From: Caulobacterales bacterium | Lineage (GTDB): Bacteria > Pseudomonadota > Alphaproteobacteria > Caulobacterales > Caulobacteraceae | Length of the DNA: 64,000 bases | Assembly (NCBI GenBank): GCA_019510435.1 | Contig: JAEKKJ010000007.1 | Span: 230,873 to 294,872, forward strand | Direction of reading: 5' to 3' | In this document: positions 61,541 through 64,000 of the stretch, in pieces | Layout of the letters: every line of letters starts with the position of its first letter | Numbering within the stretch: the first letter of the stretch is position 1 | The notes under the pieces: model-generated | Told to the model about the DNA's origin: nothing | The model's database searches: none | Seen by the model: only the letters and a program-made list of their open reading frames with translations | Made by a program: the position numbers and the translations under genes

Positions 61541-61624
61541 CAGCAAAAGGGCAAAAGGATCTCGCCCTTTTGGGCGTTTCCTCCCTAATGACTTGGCCGC
61601 GCCCCCGGGTGCGGCCTTTTTTTT
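61541..61624 (+). ncRNA. Candidate small RNA with CCUCCC motif (5' end unknown)
   Basis: An intergenic region of 302 bases (61360-61661) holds ordered RNA-like structure. A stem AAAAGGGC (61545-61552) / GCCCTTTT (61564-61571) is followed by the unpaired TTTCCTCCCTAA (CCTCCC 61580-61585), complementary to ribosome-binding sites. A strong intrinsic terminator comes next. The layout resembles alphaproteobacterial trans-acting sRNAs with CCUCCC loops (suhB/alpha-r14 type), judged from memory, not by search. The promoter is not identified. Confidence 0.45.
61595..61624 (+). terminator. Intrinsic terminator
   Basis: GGCCGC (61595-61600), a GC-rich loop, GCGGCC (61611-61616), then eight T. It lies 38 bases from the convergent phosphoesterase stop, so it ends a plus-strand transcript that begins in the 61360-61600 interval or reads through from the receptor. 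Confidence 0.8.
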
Positions 61625-61661
61625 GGCCGGTGCGCGGGTCGGTCGGCGCAGGGAGGGCGGC

Positions 61662-62399
61662 TCACACCTCCAGCAGGGCGAACTCCACCCCGAGGTCCCG
61701 GTTCAGCACGGGGCGGGCCACGTTGTAGACCGGCACCCCGCGCAGCGTGTGGCCCAGGTGCGCGCCGCGGTGGGCGTGGCCATGCAGGGCGACGCGGACG
61801 GCCTCGAAGCGGTCGATGGTTTCGCCCATCCGCGCCGAGCCCAGGAACGGGAAGATCTCCGGCGGCTCGCCCTCCACCGTCTCGACGATGGGGGAGTAGT
61901 GCGTCACCACCACGGCCCGCTCGGTGCGCAGCATGCCCAGCGACTTCTCGAGCTTGAGGTTCTCCTCCACCGACGCCTGGACGAAGGCCTTGATCTCCGG
62001 CTCGCCGAACGCGGCCAGCATGTTGCGCCCGAAGCCGCCGATGAAGCCCTTGCAGCCGGCGAAGCCCACGCCCTCGATCTCCACCGCCTCGCCGTCCAGG
62101 CAGTGCATGCCGGCCTCGTGCAGGATGCGGGTCACCTCCTGCGGCTGGCCGCACTCGTAGTCGTGGTTGCCCAGCACGCCGACGATGGGGATCTCGCAGG
62201 CGCGCAGGTCCTCGGCCAGGATCTCGGCCTCGGACGTCTTGCCGAAGTTGGTGAGGTCGCCGCACAGCGCCACCACGTCGGCCTCATGGCTGATCCGGGC
62301 GAAGAGCTCGCGGTAGGGGCGCTCGGCGTTCTCACCCACGTGCAGGTCGCCGATCGCGGCCAGGCGCAGGGGCCGGCGTGCGTCAGTCGATGGGGTCAT
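61662..62399 (-). CDS. Calcineurin-type metallophosphoesterase
   Basis: Protein of 245 residues with the five metal-binding motifs: GDLHVG, GDLTNFG, GNHDYE, THYSP and HGHAHRG. Cytoplasmic; hydrolyses a phosphodi- or monoester, substrate unknown. The start at 62399 has GGAGG 6 bases upstream and overlaps the end of the nucleotidyltransferase-like gene by 17 bases, so the two are probably co-translated. Confidence 0.92.
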   Translation of the reverse strand: MTPSTDARRPLRLAAIGDLHVGENAERPYRELFARISHEADVVALCGDLTNFGKTSEAEILAEDLRACEIPIVGVLGNHDYECGQPQEVTRILHEAGMHCLDGEAVEIEGVGFAGCKGFIGGFGRNMLAAFGEPEIKAFVQASVEENLKLEKSLGMLRTERAVVVTHYSPIVETVEGEPPEIFPFLGSARMGETIDRFEAVRVALHGHAHRGAHLGHTLRGVPVYNVARPVLNRDLGVEFALLEV

Positions 62400-63162
62400 G
62401 ACGCTCCTCCAGGCCCTTGCCCACCACGTCCGCAAAGCCCCACTCGGTGATGTCGATGACGTAGTCGCGCGGGCTGAACAGGCGGCCGCGGCACACCTTC
62501 ACCCGCGCCGCCGGCAGGGTGACCTGGGCGGTCAGCCGCTCGATCAGCTCGCGCATCACCCAGGCCGGCACCTTGTCGCGCTCGGTGGGGTAGATGAAGC
62601 GGAAGTTCAGGAGGTGGATGAGCAGCACCTCCCAGTGCGGCTCCATGTAGCTCATCAGCCGCCGCCACTCGATCCGGTCGGACTGGCGCAGCAGCACGTG
62701 AGCCACGTCGGCGCCGTCGTAGCGGTAGCGGTCCTGGATGAACATCTTGGAGACGATCAGCTCGGTCGGGGCGGTGATCTTGGCCTTGGCGCCATAGACC
62801 TCGATCGTGTCGTTGCCCTCGAACCAGGCGTCGGTGACCGGCGCGGCGCCGTTCGACATGGCGAAGATCACGTCGAAGAAGCGCTCGCCCTCGAACACCT
62901 TGGCGATCCAGCGCTCGTCCTCGACCTCTGTGCGGTACCCGTGGGCCTGGAAGCAGGCGAGGATCTTGGGGAAGTCGCCGGCCTTGCAGAAGACGTCGAG
63001 GTCCTTGGTCGGGCGCACGATGCCGGTGTAGGCGCAGACCGCATAGGTGCCCGACAGCAGGAAGGGGACGCCGCACTCGCCCAGCAGCTCCAGGCTCTTG
63101 GCGTAGAACGCCTCGGCGTCGGGCGGCGGCTCGAAGGCGGAGGCGTCATAGGCCTGGGACAT
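62383..63162 (-). CDS. Nucleotidyltransferase-fold protein
   Basis: Protein of 259 residues. The N-terminal part (about 28-110) has the minimal nucleotidyltransferase pattern with FLLSGTYAVCAYTGIVRPTKDLDVFCKAGD, including the paired acidic residues DLDV. The C-terminal region is helical. Such proteins transfer nucleotides to small molecules, tRNA or proteins, or act as toxins (AbiEii-like). The overlap with a phosphoesterase gene raises the possibility of a linked modify/demodify pair, by inference. ATG 63162 is used; no ribosome site is obvious. Confidence 0.75.
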   Translation of the reverse strand: MSQAYDASAFEPPPDAEAFYAKSLELLGECGVPFLLSGTYAVCAYTGIVRPTKDLDVFCKAGDFPKILACFQAHGYRTEVEDERWIAKVFEGERFFDVIFAMSNGAAPVTDAWFEGNDTIEVYGAKAKITAPTELIVSKMFIQDRYRYDGADVAHVLLRQSDRIEWRRLMSYMEPHWEVLLIHLLNFRFIYPTERDKVPAWVMRELIERLTAQVTLPAARVKVCRGRLFSPRDYVIDITEWGFADVVGKGLEERHDPID

Positions 63163-63317
63163 CGCGACCGGAACGGCGCCGCCGGACGCCGGTTCCGGCC
63201 TGTGGCTCCGATTGCTCGCGCCCCGGCCGACGGGTAGAGTCGGAGTTGTTCCCGCCAGCCCCAACTATTTTTTCAGCCAAGCTGGAACTGCGGCTCCGCG
63301 CCCACGTTCACCCGGAA

Positions 63318-63326
63318 GGGGGGGGG
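63318..63326. repeat. G9 homopolymer tract
   Basis: A run of nine G in the 233-base gap between the divergent nucleotidyltransferase and HAMP-array genes. Such tracts can slip during replication; here it would alter promoter spacing, not a reading frame. Confidence 0.85.
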
Positions 63327-63395
63327 TCTGACTGGCGCCGAGCGCCACGCACAACCCCCCGTTTGCCATGAAGATTTCCACCGCTGGGGGATTGA

Positions 63396-64000
63396 ATGCC
63401 TGCCGCTTCCACCGCCGCCAAGGCCAAGAGCAAGACCCGTCCGGCGCCGGCCGAGCCCGAAGCCGACATGACCCAGCTGGTGGCGGCGCTGCGCGCCTTC
63501 CGCCGGGGTGATTTCTCGGTGCGGCTGCCGCGGGCCAGCGGCGTCGCCGGCGAGATCGCCGAGGCCTTCAACGACGTGGTCGAGCTGAACGACCGCATGA
63601 CCAAGGAGTTCGAGCGCCTGGGCGACACCGTCGGCCGCCAGGGCAAGATCAGCCACCGCGCCCGGCTGCCCGCCGCCCAGGGCTCCTGGGCCGCCAGCGT
63701 CGATGCGGTCAACACCCTGATCACCGACATGATCCACCCCACCGCCGAAATGGCCCGGGTGATCGGCGCCGTGGCCAAGGGCGACCTCTCCCAGACCATG
63801 GACATGGAGAACGAGGAGCGGCCCCTGCGCGGGGAATTCCTGCGCATCGGCAAGGTGGTGAACACCATGGTGGGCCAGCTGGGCTCGTTCGCCGCCGAGG
63901 TGACTCGCGTGGCGCGTGAAGTGGGCACGGAAGGCAAGCTGGGCGGTCAGGCCCAGGTGAAGGGCGTCGCCGGCACCTGGAAGGACCTCACCGACAACGT
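63396..64000 (+). CDS. HAMP-array signalling protein, probable hybrid histidine kinase (partial)
   Basis: The first 201 codons are present; the gene runs off the window. After a short basic N-terminus come repeated HAMP-like units: [38 protein letters not shown], then [17 protein letters not shown], then [31 protein letters not shown]. This is the pattern of cytoplasmic poly-HAMP hybrid kinases (Nik1/osmosensor type); no membrane segment is seen. The start at 63396 has GGGGGA upstream. The kinase part lies outside the window and is inferred. Confidence 0.85.
   Translation, partial: [201 protein letters not shown]

Noticed and set aside
1..64000. CRISPR arrays, tRNA or rRNA genes, insertion sequences and prophage genes
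   Set aside because: Looked for by eye; no regularly spaced repeats, cloverleaf-like sequences, transposase motifs or phage structural genes were found.

Overview
The window is about 70% G+C and looks like an alphaproteobacterial chromosome, most likely Caulobacteraceae (Caulobacter/Phenylobacterium type). The reasons are five TonB-dependent receptors in 64 kb, an UrcA-family protein, an RpiR-controlled inositol operon, and -10 elements of the GCTANNNC type. I saw no rRNA, tRNA, CRISPR array, insertion sequence or phage gene. The taxonomic call is inference.

Region 1 (1-14.4 kb) is a poorly characterised locus. It holds a TonB-dependent receptor; an operon for a diheme cytochrome c, a membrane-anchored peptidyl-prolyl isomerase and a HupE/UreJ-type membrane protein; a ToxR-like membrane-bound regulator; a LysR regulator; a nucleobase permease; a GlcG/HbpS protein; three DUF6152 secreted proteins; two tandem DUF6644 membrane proteins; and two paralogous secreted proteins of unknown function. 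A repeated upstream element (GCTTYC-N8-TTGAAAGTGAT) lies ahead of the four DUF-type operons, a diverged copy lies upstream of the receptor, and a half copy lies ahead of the permease. I did not see it elsewhere in the window. All three DUF6152 proteins and the HupE protein are predicted to start with histidine after signal cleavage. I read this as a candidate metal or redox system, by inference.

Region 2 (14.5-25.1 kb) is a myo-inositol catabolic and uptake locus: iolG divergent from an RpiR regulator, then iolC-iolD-iolE-iolB, then a sugar-type ABC transporter. Three perfect GGAA-N6-TTCC palindromes mark the iolG, iolC and transporter promoters. iolA is not in the window. Region 3 (25.1-32.1 kb) adds a GH5 glycosidase, a PhyH-type dioxygenase, a TIM-barrel isomerase, a GntR regulator and a TonB receptor; two promoters here share a motif.

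Region 4 (32.2-40.3 kb) has a PaaI-type thioesterase, then a neprosin-like glutamic peptidase with a lipoprotein, divergent from a winged-helix/TPR regulator, an FAD oxidoreductase and a DUF1353 protein. I do not know this combination as a described system. Region 5 (40.4-46.9 kb) is a TetR-controlled RND efflux operon with three matching operators.

Region 6 (47.0-64 kb) holds a FecA-type receptor with its ECF sigma factor and FecR, a TonB receptor overlapping an acid phosphatase gene, a glycan cluster (two glycosyltransferases and a flippase), a TetR regulator, a fifth TonB receptor, a candidate small RNA with an intrinsic terminator, a phosphoesterase/nucleotidyltransferase pair, and the start of a HAMP-array signalling protein cut by the window end.
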